The position numbers were made by a program, and so were the translations under genes. 64,000 nucleotides of DNA from Acanthosoma haemorrhoidale (taxonomy: Eukaryota > Arthropoda > Insecta > Hemiptera > Acanthosomatidae): assembly GCA_930367205.1 (NCBI GenBank), contig OV884014.1, positions 118,551,768 to 118,615,767 of the forward strand. The letters are read 5' to 3'. The notes beneath the pieces are model-generated. The model ran no database searches and was not told the DNA's origin. It saw only the letters and a list, made by a program, of their open reading frames with translations. Positions 44,369 through 55,470 of this stretch are shown one piece after another. Position 1 is the stretch's first letter, and every line of letters starts with the position of its first letter.

Positions 44369-45465
44369 AACATAATAGGGCAGGAATTATTGTACCTGCT
44401 ATGAAATACGCATTTTTGTAAAATTCTACTTTTTGACGATATTTTTCTTGTTTTGGTATGAGGAAATCATAATTGTTCAGGAGCTAACGTACCAGCTATA
44501 AAATACTCTTATATGTAAAAATTTAACTTTTCGACGATATTTTCCTTGTTTTGGTATCAGGAGAACATAATGGGGCAGGAGCTAACGTACTAGCTATGAA
44601 ATACGCATTTTCGAAAAATTCGACTTTTTGACGATATTTTCCTTGATTTCGTATCAGGAGAACATAAAAGAGCAGGAGCTAACGTTCCAGCTATGAAATA
44701 CCCATTTTTTAAAAATTCGACTTTTTGACGATATTTTCCTTGTTTTCGTATCAGGAGAACATAATGGGGAAGGAGCTGACGTACCAGCTATGAAATACGC
44801 AATTTTTGTAAAAATTTGAGTTTTCGACGATATTTTCCTTGTTTTGGTATCAGGAGAACATAATGGGGCAGGAGCTAACGTACTAGCTATGAAATACGCA
44901 TTTTCGAAAAATTGGACTTTTTGACGATATTTTCCTTGTTTTCGTATCAGGAACATAATGGGGCAGGAGCTGACGTACTAGCTATGAAATACGCATTTTT
45001 TAAAAATTCGACTTTTTGACGATATTTTCCTGGTTTTCGTATCAGGAGAACATAATAGGGCAGGAGCTAACGTACCAGCTATGAGATACCTATTTTTTTA
45101 AAATTTGACTTTTTGACGATATTTTCCTGGTTTTTGTATCAGGAGACATAATGGGGCAGGAGCTAACGTACTAGCTATGAAATACGCATTTTTAAAAAAT
45201 TCAACTTTTTGACGATATTTTTCTCGTTTTCGTATCAGGAGAACATAATAGGGCAGGAGCTAACGTACCAGCTATGAAATACGCATTTTTGTAAAAATTT
45301 GACTTTTGGACGATATTTTCCTTGTTTTGGTATCAGGAGAACATAATGGGACAGGAGCTAACGTACTAGCTCTAAATACGCATTTTTGTAAAAATTCGAC
45401 TTTTTGACGTCATTTTTCTTGTTTTGGTATCAGGAGAACATAAAGGGGCAAGAGCTAACGTACAA
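44369..45465 (+). repeat. Satellite B block B11 (1097 bp, about 11 monomers)
   Basis: Copy of B8 at offset 8138, including the two-base-short CAGGAACATAATGG monomer. Standard entry and exit. Confidence 0.92.
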
Positions 45466-46399
45466 GATCATACGATCGTATGATCAAAGTTACGAGTGAA
45501 TATGACATCAAATGATGTGAAATATGATAGTGTGCCGTATCATTTGCACTTATTGTATCACGTGATACAATCGTATGATTGAAGTCATGAGTGAATATAC
45601 TATAAAATGATGTCGATTATGATAGCGCACCATATCATTAGCACTTATTGTATCATGTGATGTGACCGTATGATTGAAGTGACGAGTGAATATAACATCA
45701 AATGATGTCGATTATGATAGTGTACCGCATCATTGGCACTCATTATATCACGTGATACAATCGTATGATTGAAGTGACGAGTGAATATAAAATCAAATGA
45801 TGTTGAATATGATTGTATAATGTATCATTAGCACTCATTGTTTCACGTGATACGATCGTATGATTAAAGTTACAGGTGAATATAACATCAAATCATGTCG
45901 ATTATGATAGTGTACCGCATCATTGGCACTCATTATATCACGTGATACGATCGTATAATGAAAGTTACGAGTGAATATAACATCAAATGATGTTGAATAT
46001 GATTGTATAATGTATCATTAGCACTCATTGTTTCACGTGATACGATCGTATGATTAAAGTTACGAGTAAATATAACATCAAATGATGTCGAATATGATAG
46101 TGTACCTTATCATTGGCACTCATTATATCACGTGATACGATCGTATAATGAAAGTTACGAGTAAATATACTATTAAATAATGTCGATTATGATAGTGTAC
46201 CGCATCATTGGCACTCATTATATCACGTGATACGATCGTATGATTGAAGTCACGAGTGAATATAACATCAAATGATGTCAATTATGATAGTGTTCCGTAT
46301 CATAAGCACTCATTGTATCACGTGATACGATCGTATGATGAAAGTTACAAGTAAATATACTATTAAATGATGTCGATTATGACAGTGTACCGTACCATT

Positions 46400-49300
46400 G
46401 GCACTCATAGTATCACGTGTTACGATCGTATGATAGAAGTCACGAATGAATATAACCTCAAATGATGTCGATCATGATAGTGTACCGCATCATTAGCACA
46501 CATTGTATCACGTGGTACGATCGTATGATTAAAGTTACGAGTGAAGATAACATCAAATGATGTCGATTATAATAGTGTACCGTACCATTGGCACTCATAG
46601 TATCACGTGATACGATCGTATGATTGAAGTCAAGAGTGAATATAATATCAAATGATGTCAATTATGATAGTGTTCCGTATCATAAGCACTCATTGTATCA
46701 CGTGATACGATCGTATGATTGAAGTCACGAGTGAATATAATATCAAATGATGTCAATTATGATAGTGTACCGCATCATTGGCACTCATTATATCACTTGA
46801 TACGATCGTATGATGAAAGTTACGAGTGAATATAACATCAAATGATGTCGATTATGATAGTGTACCGCATCATTGGCACTTATTATATCACGTGATACGA
46901 TCGTATAATGAAAGTCACGAGTGAATATACTATAAAATGATGTCGATTATGATAGTGTACCACATCATTGGCACTCATTATATCACGTGATACGATCGTA
47001 TGGTTGAAGTCACTAGTGAATATAATATCAAATGATGTCAATTATGATAGTGATGCGTATCATAAGCACTCATTGTATCAAGTGATACGATCGTATGATG
47101 AAAGTTACGAGTGAATATAACATCAAATGATGTCGAATAGGATTGTATAATGTATCATTAGCACTTATTTTTCACGTGATACGATCGTATGATTAAAGTT
47201 ACGATTGGAGATACTAATAAATGATGTTGAATATAATAGTGCACCATATCATTAGCACTTATTGTATCATGTGATGCAATCGTATGATTAAAGTTACAAG
47301 TGAATATAACATCAAATGATGTCGATTATAATAGTGTACCGCATCATTGGCACTCATTATATCACGTGATGCTATCGTATGATTGAAGTCACGAGTGAAT
47401 ATAACATCAAATAATGCTAAATATGATTGTATAGTGTAGCATTGAAACTCATTGTAGCACGAGATACGATCGTATGATTGAAGTCACGAGTGAATATACT
47501 ATAAAATGATGTCGATTATGATAGTGTACCGCATCATTGGCACTCATTATATCACGTGATACTATCGTATGATTGAAGTCACGAGTGAATATAACATCAA
47601 ATGATGCTAAATATGATTGTATAGTGTATCATTAGCACTCATTGTTTCACGTGATACGATCGTATGATTAAAGTTACGAGTAAATATAACATCAAATGAT
47701 GTCGAATATGATAATGTACCGTATCATTAGCACTCATATTATCACGTGATACGATCGTATGATGAAAGTTACGAGTGAATATAACATCAAATAATGTTGA
47801 ATATGATTGTATAATGTATCATTAGCACTCATTGTTTCACGTGATACGATCGTATGATTAAAGTCACGAGTAAATATAACATCAAATGATGTCGAATATG
47901 ATAATGTACCGTATCGTTAGCACTCATTGTATCACGTGATACGATCGTATAATAAAAGTTACGAGTAAATATACTATTAAATAATGTCGATTATGATAGT
48001 GTACCGCATTATTGGCACTCATTATATCACGTGATACGATCGTATGATTGAAGTCACGAGTGAATATAACATCAAATGATGTCAATTATGATAGTGTTCC
48101 GTATCATAAGCACTCATTGTATCACGTGATACGATCGTATGATGAAAGTTACAAGTAAATATACTATTAAATGATGTCGATTATGACAGTGTACCGTACC
48201 ATTGGCACTCATAGTATCACGTGATACGATCGTATGATTGAAGTCACGAGTGAATATAATATCAAATGATGTCAATTATGATAGTGTACCGCATCATTGG
48301 CACTCATTATATCACTTGATACGATCGTATGATTGAAGTCACGAGTGAATATATCATCAAATGATGTTGAATATGATTGTATAATGTGTCATTGGCACTC
48401 ATTGTATCACGTGATACGATCGTATGATGAAAGTTACGAGTGAATATAACATCAAATGATGTCGATTATGATAGTGTACCTTATCATTGGCACTCATTAT
48501 ATCACGTGATACGATCGTATAATGAAAGTTACGAGTAAATATACTATTAAATAATGTCGATTATGATAGTGTACCGCATTATTGGCACTCATTATATCAC
48601 GTGATACGATCGTATGATGGAAGTCACGAGTGAATATAACATCAAATGATGTCAATTATGATAGTGTTCCGTATCATAAGCACTCATTGTATCACGTGAT
48701 ACGATCGTATGATGAAAGTTACAAGTAAATATACTATTAAATGATGTCGATTATGACAGTGTACCGTACCATTGGCACTCATAGTATCACGTGTTACGAT
48801 CGTATGATTGAAGTCACGAATGAATATAACCTCAAATGATGTCGATCATGATAGTGTACCGCATCATTAGCACACATTGTATCACGTGGTACGATCGTAT
48901 GATTAAAGTTACGAGTGAAGATAACATCAAATGATGTCGATTATAATAGTGTACCGTACCATTGGCACTCATAGTATCACGTGATACGATCGTATGATTG
49001 AAGTCAAGAGTGAATATAATATCAAATGATGTCAATTATGATAGTGTTCCGTATCATAAGCACTCATTGTATCACGTGATACGATCGTATGATGAAAGTT
49101 ACAAGTAAATATACTATTAAATGATGTCGATTATGACAGTGTACCGTACCATTGGCACCCATAGTATCACGTGATACGATCGTATGATTGAAGTCACGAG
49201 TGAATATAATATCAAATGATGTCAATTATGATAGTGTACCGCATCATTGGCACTCATTATATCACTTGATAAGATCGTATCATGAAAGTTACGAGTGAAT

Positions 49301-51200
49301 ATAACATCAAATGATGTCGATTATGATAGTGTACCGCATCATTGGCACTTATTATATCACGTGATACGATCGTATAATGAAAGTCACGAGTGAATATACT
49401 ATAAAATGATGTCGATTATGATAGTGTACCACATCATTGGCACTCATTATATCACGTGATACGATCGTATGGTTGAAGTCACTAGTGAATATAATATTAA
49501 ATGATGTCAATTATGATAGTGTTGCGTATCATAAGCACTCATTGTATCACGTGATACGATCGTATGATGAAAGTTACGAGTGAATATAACATCAAATGAT
49601 GTCGAATAGGATTGTATAATGTATCATTAGCACTTATTTTTCACGTGATACGATCGTATGAATAAAGTTACGATTGGAGATACTAATAAATGATGTTGAA
49701 TATAATAGTGCACCATATCATTAGCACTTATTGTATCATGTGATGCGATCGTATGATTAAAGTTACAAGTGAATATAACATCAAATGATGTCGATTATAA
49801 TAGTGTACCGCATCATTGGCACTCATTATATCACGTGATGCTATCGTATGATTGAAGTCACGAGTGAATATAACATCAAATAATGCTAAATATGATTGTA
49901 TAGTGTAGCATTGACACTCATTGTAGCACGAGATACGATCGTATGATTGAAGTCACGAGTGAATATACTATAAAATGATGTCGATTGTGATAGTGTACCG
50001 CATCATTGGCACTCATTATATCACGTGATACTATCGTATGATTGAAGTCACGAGTGAATATAACATCAAATGATGCTAAATATGATTGTATAGTGTATCA
50101 TTAGCACTCATTGTTTCACGTGATACGATCGTATGATTAAAGTTACGAGTAAATATAACATCAAATGATGTCAAATATGATAATGTACCGTATCATTAGC
50201 ACTCATATTATCACGTGATACGATCGTATGATGAAAGTTACGAGTGAATATAACATCAAATAATGTTGAATATGATTGTATAATGTATCATTAGCACTCA
50301 TTGTTTCACGTGATACGATCGTATGATTAAAGTCACGAGTAAATATAACATCAAATGATGTCGAATATGATAATGTACCGTATCGTTAGCACTCATTGTA
50401 TCACGTGATACGATCGTATAATAAAAGTTACGAGTAAATATACTATTAAATAATGTCGATTATGATAGTGTACCGCATTATTGGCACTCATTATATCACG
50501 TGATACGATCGTATGATTGAAGTCACGAGTGAATATAACATCAAATGATGTCAATTATGATAGTGTTCCGTATCATAAGCACTCATTGTATCACGTGATA
50601 CGATCGTATGATGAAAGTTACAAGTTAATATACTATTAAATGATGTCGATTATGACAGTGTACCGTACCATTGGCACTCATAGTATCACGTGATACGATC
50701 GTATGATTGAAGTCACGAATGAATATAACATCAAATGATGTCGATTATGATAGTGTACCACATCATTAGCACACATTGTATCACGTGGTACGATCGTATG
50801 ATTAAAGTTACGAGTGAAGATAACATCAAATGATGTCGATTATAATAGTGTACCGTACCATTGGCACTCATAGTATCACGTGATACGATCGTATGATTGA
50901 AGTCAGGGGTGAATATAATATCAAATGATGTCAATTCTGATAGTGTTCCGTATCATAAGCACTCATTGTATCACGTAAAACGATCGTATGATGAAAGTTA
51001 CAAGTAAATATACTATTAAATGATGTCGATTATGACAGTGTTCCGTACCATTGGCACTCATAGTATCACGTGATACGATCGTATGATTGAAGTCACGAGT
51101 GAATATAATATCAAATGATGTCAATTATGATAGTGTACCGCATCATTGGCACTCATTATATCACTTGATACGATCGTATGATTGAAGTCACGAGTGAATA
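46400..51200 (+). repeat. About 25-monomer tandem duplication inside A12
   Basis: Rare variants recur at 2374 bp (CTCAAATGATGTCGATCATG near 46454 and 48828) and then at 2469 bp (ATGGTTGAAGTCACTAG near 47000 and 49470). The change by 95 bp shows one extra monomer in the second copy near 49080-49175. Confidence 0.75.
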
Positions 51201-52937
51201 TATCATCAAATGATGTTGAATATGATTGTATAATGTGTCATTGGCACACATTGTATCACGTGATACGATCGTATGATTAAAGTTACGAGTAAATATAACA
51301 TCAAATGATGTCGAATATGATAATGTACCGTATCGTTAGCACTCATTGTATCACGTGATACGATCGTATGATGAAAGTTACGAGTGAATATAACATCAAA
51401 TGATGTCGATTATGATAGTGTACCTTATCATTGGCACTCATTATATCACGTGATACGATCGTATAATGAAAGTTACGAGTAAATATACTATTAAATAATG
51501 TCGATTATGATAGTGTACCGCATTATTGGCACTCATTATATCACGTGATACGATCGTATGATTGAAGTCACGAGTGAATATAACATCAAATGATGTCAAT
51601 TATGATAGTGTTCCGTATCATAAGCACTCATTGTATCACGTGATACGATCGTATGATGAAAGTTACAAGTAAATATACTATTAAATGATGTCGATTATGA
51701 CAGTGTACCGTACCATTGGCACTCATAGTATCACGTGATACGATCGTATGATTGAAGTCACGAGTGAATATAATATCAAATGATGTCAATTATGATAGTG
51801 TACCACATCATTGGCACTCATTATATCACTTGATACGATCGTATGATTGAAGTCACGAGTGAATATATCATCAAATGATGTTGAATATGATTGTATAATG
51901 TGTCATTGGCACACGTTGTATCACGTGATACGATCGTATGATTAAAGTTACGAGTAAATGCAACATCAAATGATGTATATTATGATAGTGTACCGCATCA
52001 TTGGCACTCATTATATCACGTGATACGATCGTATGATGAAAGTTACGAGTGAATATAACATCAAATGATGTCGAATAGGATTGTATAATGTATCATTAGC
52101 ACTCATTGTTTCACGTGATAAGATCGTATGAATAAAGTTACGATTGGAGATACTAATAAATGATGTTGAATATAATAGTGCACCATATCATTAGCACTTA
52201 TTGTATCATGTGATGCGATCGTATGATTGAAGTCACGAGTGAATATAATATCAAATGATGTCAATTATGATAGTGTTGCGTATCATAAGCACTCATTGTA
52301 TCACGTGATACGATCGTATGATTAAAGTTACGATTGGAGATACTAATAAATGATGTTGAATATAATAGTGCACCATATCATTAGCACTTATTGTATCATG
52401 TGATGCGATCATATGATTAAAGTTACAAGTGAATATAACATCAAATGATGTCGATTATAATAGTGTACCGCATCATTGGCACTCATTATATCACGTGATA
52501 CTATCGTATGATTGAAGTCACGAGTGAATATAACATCAAATAATGCTAAATATGATTGTATAGTGTAGCATTGACACTCATTGTATCACGAGATACGATC
52601 GTATGATTGAAGTCACGAGTGAATATAACATCAAATGATGTTGAATATGATTGTATAATGTATCATTAGCACTCATTGTTTCACGTGATACGATCGTATG
52701 ATTAAAGTTACAGGTGAATATAACATCAAATCATGTCGATTATGATAGTGTACCGCATCATTGGCACTCATTATATCACGTGATACTATCGTATGATTGA
52801 AGTCACGAGTGAATATAACATCAAATGATGCTAAATATGATTGTATAGTGTATCATTAGCACTCATTGTTTCACGTGATATGATCGTATGATTAAAGTTA
52901 CGAGTAAATATAACATCAAATGATGTTGAATATGATT

Positions 52938-52945
52938 GTATAATG
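52938..52945. repeat. Left 8-bp target-site duplication of hAT element
   Basis: GTATAATG is repeated exactly at 55463-55470. Removing the element and one copy restores a normal satellite A monomer. The central TA (GTA-TA-ATG) fits the nnnTAnnn target preference described for the Buster branch of hAT elements, not the nTnnnnAn pattern of the Ac branch. Confidence 0.93.
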
Positions 52946-52959
52946 CAGGTATGGGCAAC
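52946..52959 (+). repeat. Left terminal inverted repeat of hAT element
   Basis: CAGGTATGGGCAAC begins with CAG, typical of hAT ends. Ten of 14 bases agree with the right end read inward. GGGCAAC is the fully shared part and is probably the recognised core. Confidence 0.78.
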
Positions 52960-53215
52960 CTTTGACATGTTATGGGCCAAACTTTAGTGTGCAAATACGT
53001 TCGCGGGCCGCGTTTAAAAGTAGTGCATTTTAAAGTAGTGTTCATAATTTTTAGCGATAGATATCAGTCAGCCATGAAATAATACGACAATGTTATTACA
53101 ACACAATTTATTAAAATAACAAAATGAAATGAAAAAATAGGTACCTACAGCATTAAATTAAATCGTTAAATTTAGAATTGTTACAAACTACGAAAGTTAA
53201 ATAGCGACACCGAAA
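52960..53215. other. Left non-coding part of hAT element (3' side of transposase gene)
   Basis: This 256-bp stretch holds one GCGGGCCGCG site (53002-53011), AT-rich sequence and the presumed transposase 3' untranslated region. No second reading frame is supported. A 60-codon minus-strand frame at 52863-53045 spans the satellite/transposon boundary and is not a gene. Confidence 0.7.
53107..53112 (-). promoter_or_regulatory. Polyadenylation signal AATAAA for the transposase
   Basis: TTTATT on the plus strand reads AATAAA on the coding strand, about 104 bp beyond the TGA stop. Position and exact match suit a cleavage signal. AT-rich surroundings make chance matches possible. Confidence 0.5.
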
Positions 53216-55021
53216 TCAATGAGACACTTGAGCTTGAATTTGGGAAACTAATTCATCGATGTTTGGATTAATTCCACTGGTACAAAGACGTAAAGAATTT
53301 TCCAAATTATCGTCAGTCAGCCTTGTACGATGTTTTGATTTATTAACTTTCATCAATGAAAAGAACTGTTCGCATTTATAAGTACTGCCAAACGCACAAA
53401 TCAATCTTCTTGCAAATTTTCTAAGCTGCGGAAAATGGTCTTCTTCGAGGTATTTTTTGTAGAAATCGCACAACTCCACGTCTTCAAATTTAGATTTTAG
53501 GAGTGAGTTTTCTTGAATCTCGATCAACTCCATTTGCAAGTGTATTGGAGCATTTTGTACATTACTTTTTGTTGGAGTAGCAAATAAATTGAAACAGTCT
53601 TCCATGTGTTTGAAATCGCTAAATCTGATCGAAAATTGCTCCGACAGTAACTTGAGTTCTTCAGCATATTGAGCGTAAGCAATATTTTCATACGCAGAGA
53701 GCGTGGTGAAATGGTAACTGTTACCAGACAGCATATGTGCCTCCCACAAGCGGATTTTGTTCTGAAACGCTTTCAAATGGCTGTACAAATCATTTACTAA
53801 CTGTCCTTGTTTTTGAAGTTTCAAATTTAAATCATTCAAATGGCCTGTAAGGTCGACAAGAAATGCTAAGTCACATATCCATTTTGCGTCACTCAATTCA
53901 GATAGTGGTTTATCTTTTATTTGCATAAATTCTGCTATCTCATTTCTAAGCTCGTAAAACCGTTTCAGCATTTTCCCTTTGCTTAGCCATCTGACTTCAC
54001 AATAATATGTTACGTCGTCATACTCGGCTGATATTTCATCCAAAAACGCCTTGAACTGACGATGGTTAAGCCCTCGGGATCGAATAAAATTGATGGTTTT
54101 TACTACCACATTCATAACATTCTGGAGTCGAATGGACTTAGAACACAAGTTCTGTTGGTGGATAATGCAATGAAGGACTATCAAACCATCTTTTTGCACA
54201 TTTAATTCAGTTGCTTTTTCATTCAAAATTCCGATGAAACCTTTACGTAAGCCGACCATAGAAGGTGCACCATCTGTGCATACTCCAACTAATTTCGACC
54301 ATGGCAAGCCAAAACTTGTGAATACCTTTTGAACTTCATTAAAAATGTCCTCTCCTGTAGTGGTTCCTTTTAGCGGCTGTAAAGCAAGCAATTCCTCAGT
54401 AATAGTGAATTCTTTATCAACACCTCGAATAAATATAGCCAGTTGAGCTATGTCAGACAAATCGGTGCTCTCGTCTAATGCTATGGAAAATGATTCAATA
54501 CCAGTCATACGGCCAGTCAATGTTGTTTTTATATCATTAGCCATCATTTCTATACGTCGTACAACGGTTCGTCTTGACAAACTAATTTTTTCAAATTCAT
54601 TTTTCTTTTCAGGACACAAAACACTGCAAACTTCTGACATACACTCCTTGATAAATTCTCCTTCGGCAAATGGTTTCAATGACTTTGCCAATTTTGAACT
54701 AACTATAAAACTAGCTTTCACAACATTATCAAGTTGTGTTCTTTGTCTATGAAATATTTGCTGCTGTTTTTCCAAATTTGCGGTAAGTTTCTGGATTTTG
54801 TCTTTTCTTATTTGTCCTGTCAGTGAGAGCAGCGTAGGATGCTTAGTTGAGTAATGCCTCTTTATATTGAATTCTTTCATCACCGAAATGGATTCATTAC
54901 ACATCAAACAAATAGGCTTACCATTGTGCAAGATAAAGAAGAATTCTTCAGTCCATTTTTCTTGAAACTGGCGACCCACTGCATCTACTTTTCGTTTCCT
55001 TCCACCAGACATCATTTTCAT
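53216..55021 (-). CDS. hAT-family transposase with N-terminal BED-like zinc finger (ZBED5/GTF2IRD2-like)
   Basis: The 601-residue protein would bind the element's ends and catalyse cut-and-paste transposition in the nucleus. A basic RKRK patch (residues 8-11) may be a nuclear signal. A BED-like zinc finger follows, with W23, C38, C41, H56 and H61 (C-x2-C-x14-H-x4-H). Residues about 70-98 look helical or coiled. The RNase-H-like catalytic core has the first acidic residue in ALDEST (D183), the second in CTDGAPS (D250), the hAT CxxH motif at C285/H288 and the conserved RW at R344-W345. The final acidic residue is probably E551 in the CEQFFS motif of the C-terminal hAT dimerisation region (about 520-580). 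Residue roles are assigned by family pattern. Length is normal for the family, there are no stops or frameshifts, and no intron is needed. M1 was chosen; M3 or M4 are equally possible starts. Domesticated relatives exist in vertebrates, but target duplications and inverted repeats here indicate a mobile copy. Confidence 0.92.
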   Translation of the reverse strand: MKMMSGGRKRKVDAVGRQFQEKWTEEFFFILHNGKPICLMCNESISVMKEFNIKRHYSTKHPTLLSLTGQIRKDKIQKLTANLEKQQQIFHRQRTQLDNVVKASFIVSSKLAKSLKPFAEGEFIKECMSEVCSVLCPEKKNEFEKISLSRRTVVRRIEMMANDIKTTLTGRMTGIESFSIALDESTDLSDIAQLAIFIRGVDKEFTITEELLALQPLKGTTTGEDIFNEVQKVFTSFGLPWSKLVGVCTDGAPSMVGLRKGFIGILNEKATELNVQKDGLIVLHCIIHQQNLCSKSIRLQNVMNVVVKTINFIRSRGLNHRQFKAFLDEISAEYDDVTYYCEVRWLSKGKMLKRFYELRNEIAEFMQIKDKPLSELSDAKWICDLAFLVDLTGHLNDLNLKLQKQGQLVNDLYSHLKAFQNKIRLWEAHMLSGNSYHFTTLSAYENIAYAQYAEELKLLSEQFSIRFSDFKHMEDCFNLFATPTKSNVQNAPIHLQMELIEIQENSLLKSKFEDVELCDFYKKYLEEDHFPQLRKFARRLICAFGSTYKCEQFFSLMKVNKSKHRTRLTDDNLENSLRLCTSGINPNIDELVSQIQAQVSH

Positions 55022-55128
55022 TTACTTATCGTTCGATAAACTTAATAAGAAAATAGGTATAATTAGTAAGCACTCAAGATGCACACAAAGTCACAAAGCA
55101 AACTTATCACCACGGTAGCTCGAATAGG

Positions 55129-55164
55129 ACTGAACTAAGTTCCGGCCATCCACCCGCTTATATA
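55129..55164 (-). promoter_or_regulatory. Core promoter of transposase: TATA box plus initiator
   Basis: On the minus strand TATATAAG lies at 55164-55157 and TCAGT at 55133-55129. The first T of the TATA box is 33 bp upstream of the A of the initiator, which is close to the usual spacing. TCAGT is the arthropod initiator consensus. Transcription starting near 55131 would give a leader of about 110 nt before M1. Confidence 0.6.
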
Positions 55165-55237
55165 CGCAAAATGAAGGAATGATCTAGAATCGTCTAGTGT
55201 AGAACAATACAATTGCGAAGCAATAATCCTTTGTTGC

Positions 55238-55254
55238 GCCGCCAGTGTGGCGGC
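55238..55254. repeat. Short GC hairpin in hAT 5' region
   Basis: GCCGCC and GGCGGC arms are separated by AGTGT. It overlaps the left arm of the larger inverted repeat at 55249-55290, so the two are alternative foldings. It is upstream of the TATA box and not in the predicted transcript. Confidence 0.65.
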
Positions 55255-55290
55255 AAACATCAATGGCTTTGAACTTTGATGTTTGCCGCC
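55249..55290. repeat. 15-bp perfect inverted repeat in hAT 5' region
   Basis: GGCGGCAAACATCAA (55249-55263) and its exact reverse complement (55276-55290) flank a 12-nt spacer. It lies between the promoter and the right end. It could be a transposase or host-factor binding dyad, or a cruciform; the sequence alone does not decide. Confidence 0.8.
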
Positions 55291-55401
55291 TCACTCTTTG
55301 ATGATCACCGCCACTCGGCTTGCTCGCTCACTTGATTCCATGAGTATGAGTAAGTAGTGTATTTTTTTTTTTTAAATTGGGTTTTTCAAAATGTCTCGCG
55401 G

Positions 55402-55446
55402 GCCGGATCAAATCTTACAGCGGGCCGGATCCGGCCCGCGGGCCGG
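55402..55446. repeat. GC-rich subterminal GGGCCGG cluster
   Basis: GGGCCGG occurs at about 55402, 55424 and 55440, and its complement CCGGCCC at 55433-55439. A related GGGCCGCG is near the left end. Repeated subterminal motifs are the usual binding sites for BED-type fingers of hAT transposases, which makes these likely transposase sites by inference. Confidence 0.6.
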
Positions 55447-55448
55447 CT

Positions 55449-55462
55449 GTTGCCCACATACG
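55449..55462 (-). repeat. Right terminal inverted repeat of hAT element
   Basis: Read inward it is CGTATGTGGGCAAC, sharing the GGGCAAC core with the left end. It lacks the CAG terminus of the left end and has CGT instead, so the inverted repeats are asymmetric. Confidence 0.75.
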
Positions 55463-55470
55463 GTATAATG
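55463..55470. repeat. Right 8-bp target-site duplication of hAT element
   Basis: GTATAATG, an exact copy of 52938-52945. The satellite resumes without loss at TATCATTAGCACTC. Confidence 0.93.

Larger units (their letters stand above)
35725..48396 (+). repeat. 8138-bp tandem segmental duplication across A8-A12
   Basis: The segment from about 35725 to 40258 recurs at about 43863-48396 with no difference found by eye. It covers the end of A8, all of B8 and most of A9, including rare marks in each. Divergence starts on the left near 35724/43862 (CACGTG against CACCTG) and on the right near 40259/48397 (ACACATT against ACTCATT). Confidence 0.85.
45466..52945 (+). repeat. Satellite A block A12, left of the hAT insertion (about 79 monomers)
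   Basis: Entry palindrome at 45466-45485. The first 2.9 kb copies A9. The part from about 46.4 to 51.2 kb is a roughly 25-monomer tandem duplication marked by rare variants (GTATGGTTGAAGTCACTAG near 47000 and 49470). The block is interrupted after GTATAATG at 52945 by the transposon. It is otherwise an unbroken monomer series. Confidence 0.94.
52946..55462 (-). mobile_element. hAT-superfamily DNA transposon, apparently complete and autonomous (2517 bp)
   Basis: The element is bounded by an exact 8-bp target duplication and by short imperfect terminal inverted repeats (CAGGTATGGGCAAC at the left; CGTATGTGGGCAAC reading inward from the right). It holds one uninterrupted 601-codon transposase on the minus strand, with a promoter on the right side and a polyadenylation signal on the left. 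Its GC-rich ends with repeated GGGCCGG contrast with the AT-rich satellite. It resembles the Buster branch by its TA-centred target and by its ZBED5/GTF2IRD2-like transposase. Intact frame and intact target duplication suggest recent insertion. Activity cannot be judged from one copy. Confidence 0.92.
55022..55462. other. Right non-coding part of hAT element (promoter side)
   Basis: This 441-bp stretch carries the predicted 5' untranslated region (55022-55131), the core promoter, two hairpin-forming inverted repeats (55238-55290), a T-rich tract around 55361-55375 and a GC-rich subterminal cluster next to the right end. No upstream ATG occurs on the coding strand between the predicted transcription start and M1. 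Confidence 0.7.

Noticed and set aside
52863..53045. 60-codon minus-strand frame across the left transposon boundary
   Set aside because: It mixes satellite and transposon end sequence and could only exist since the insertion.
54450..55039. Plus-strand frames of 100 and 61 codons opposite the transposase
   Set aside because: They are antisense shadows of the transposase gene, whose motifs are unambiguous on the minus strand.
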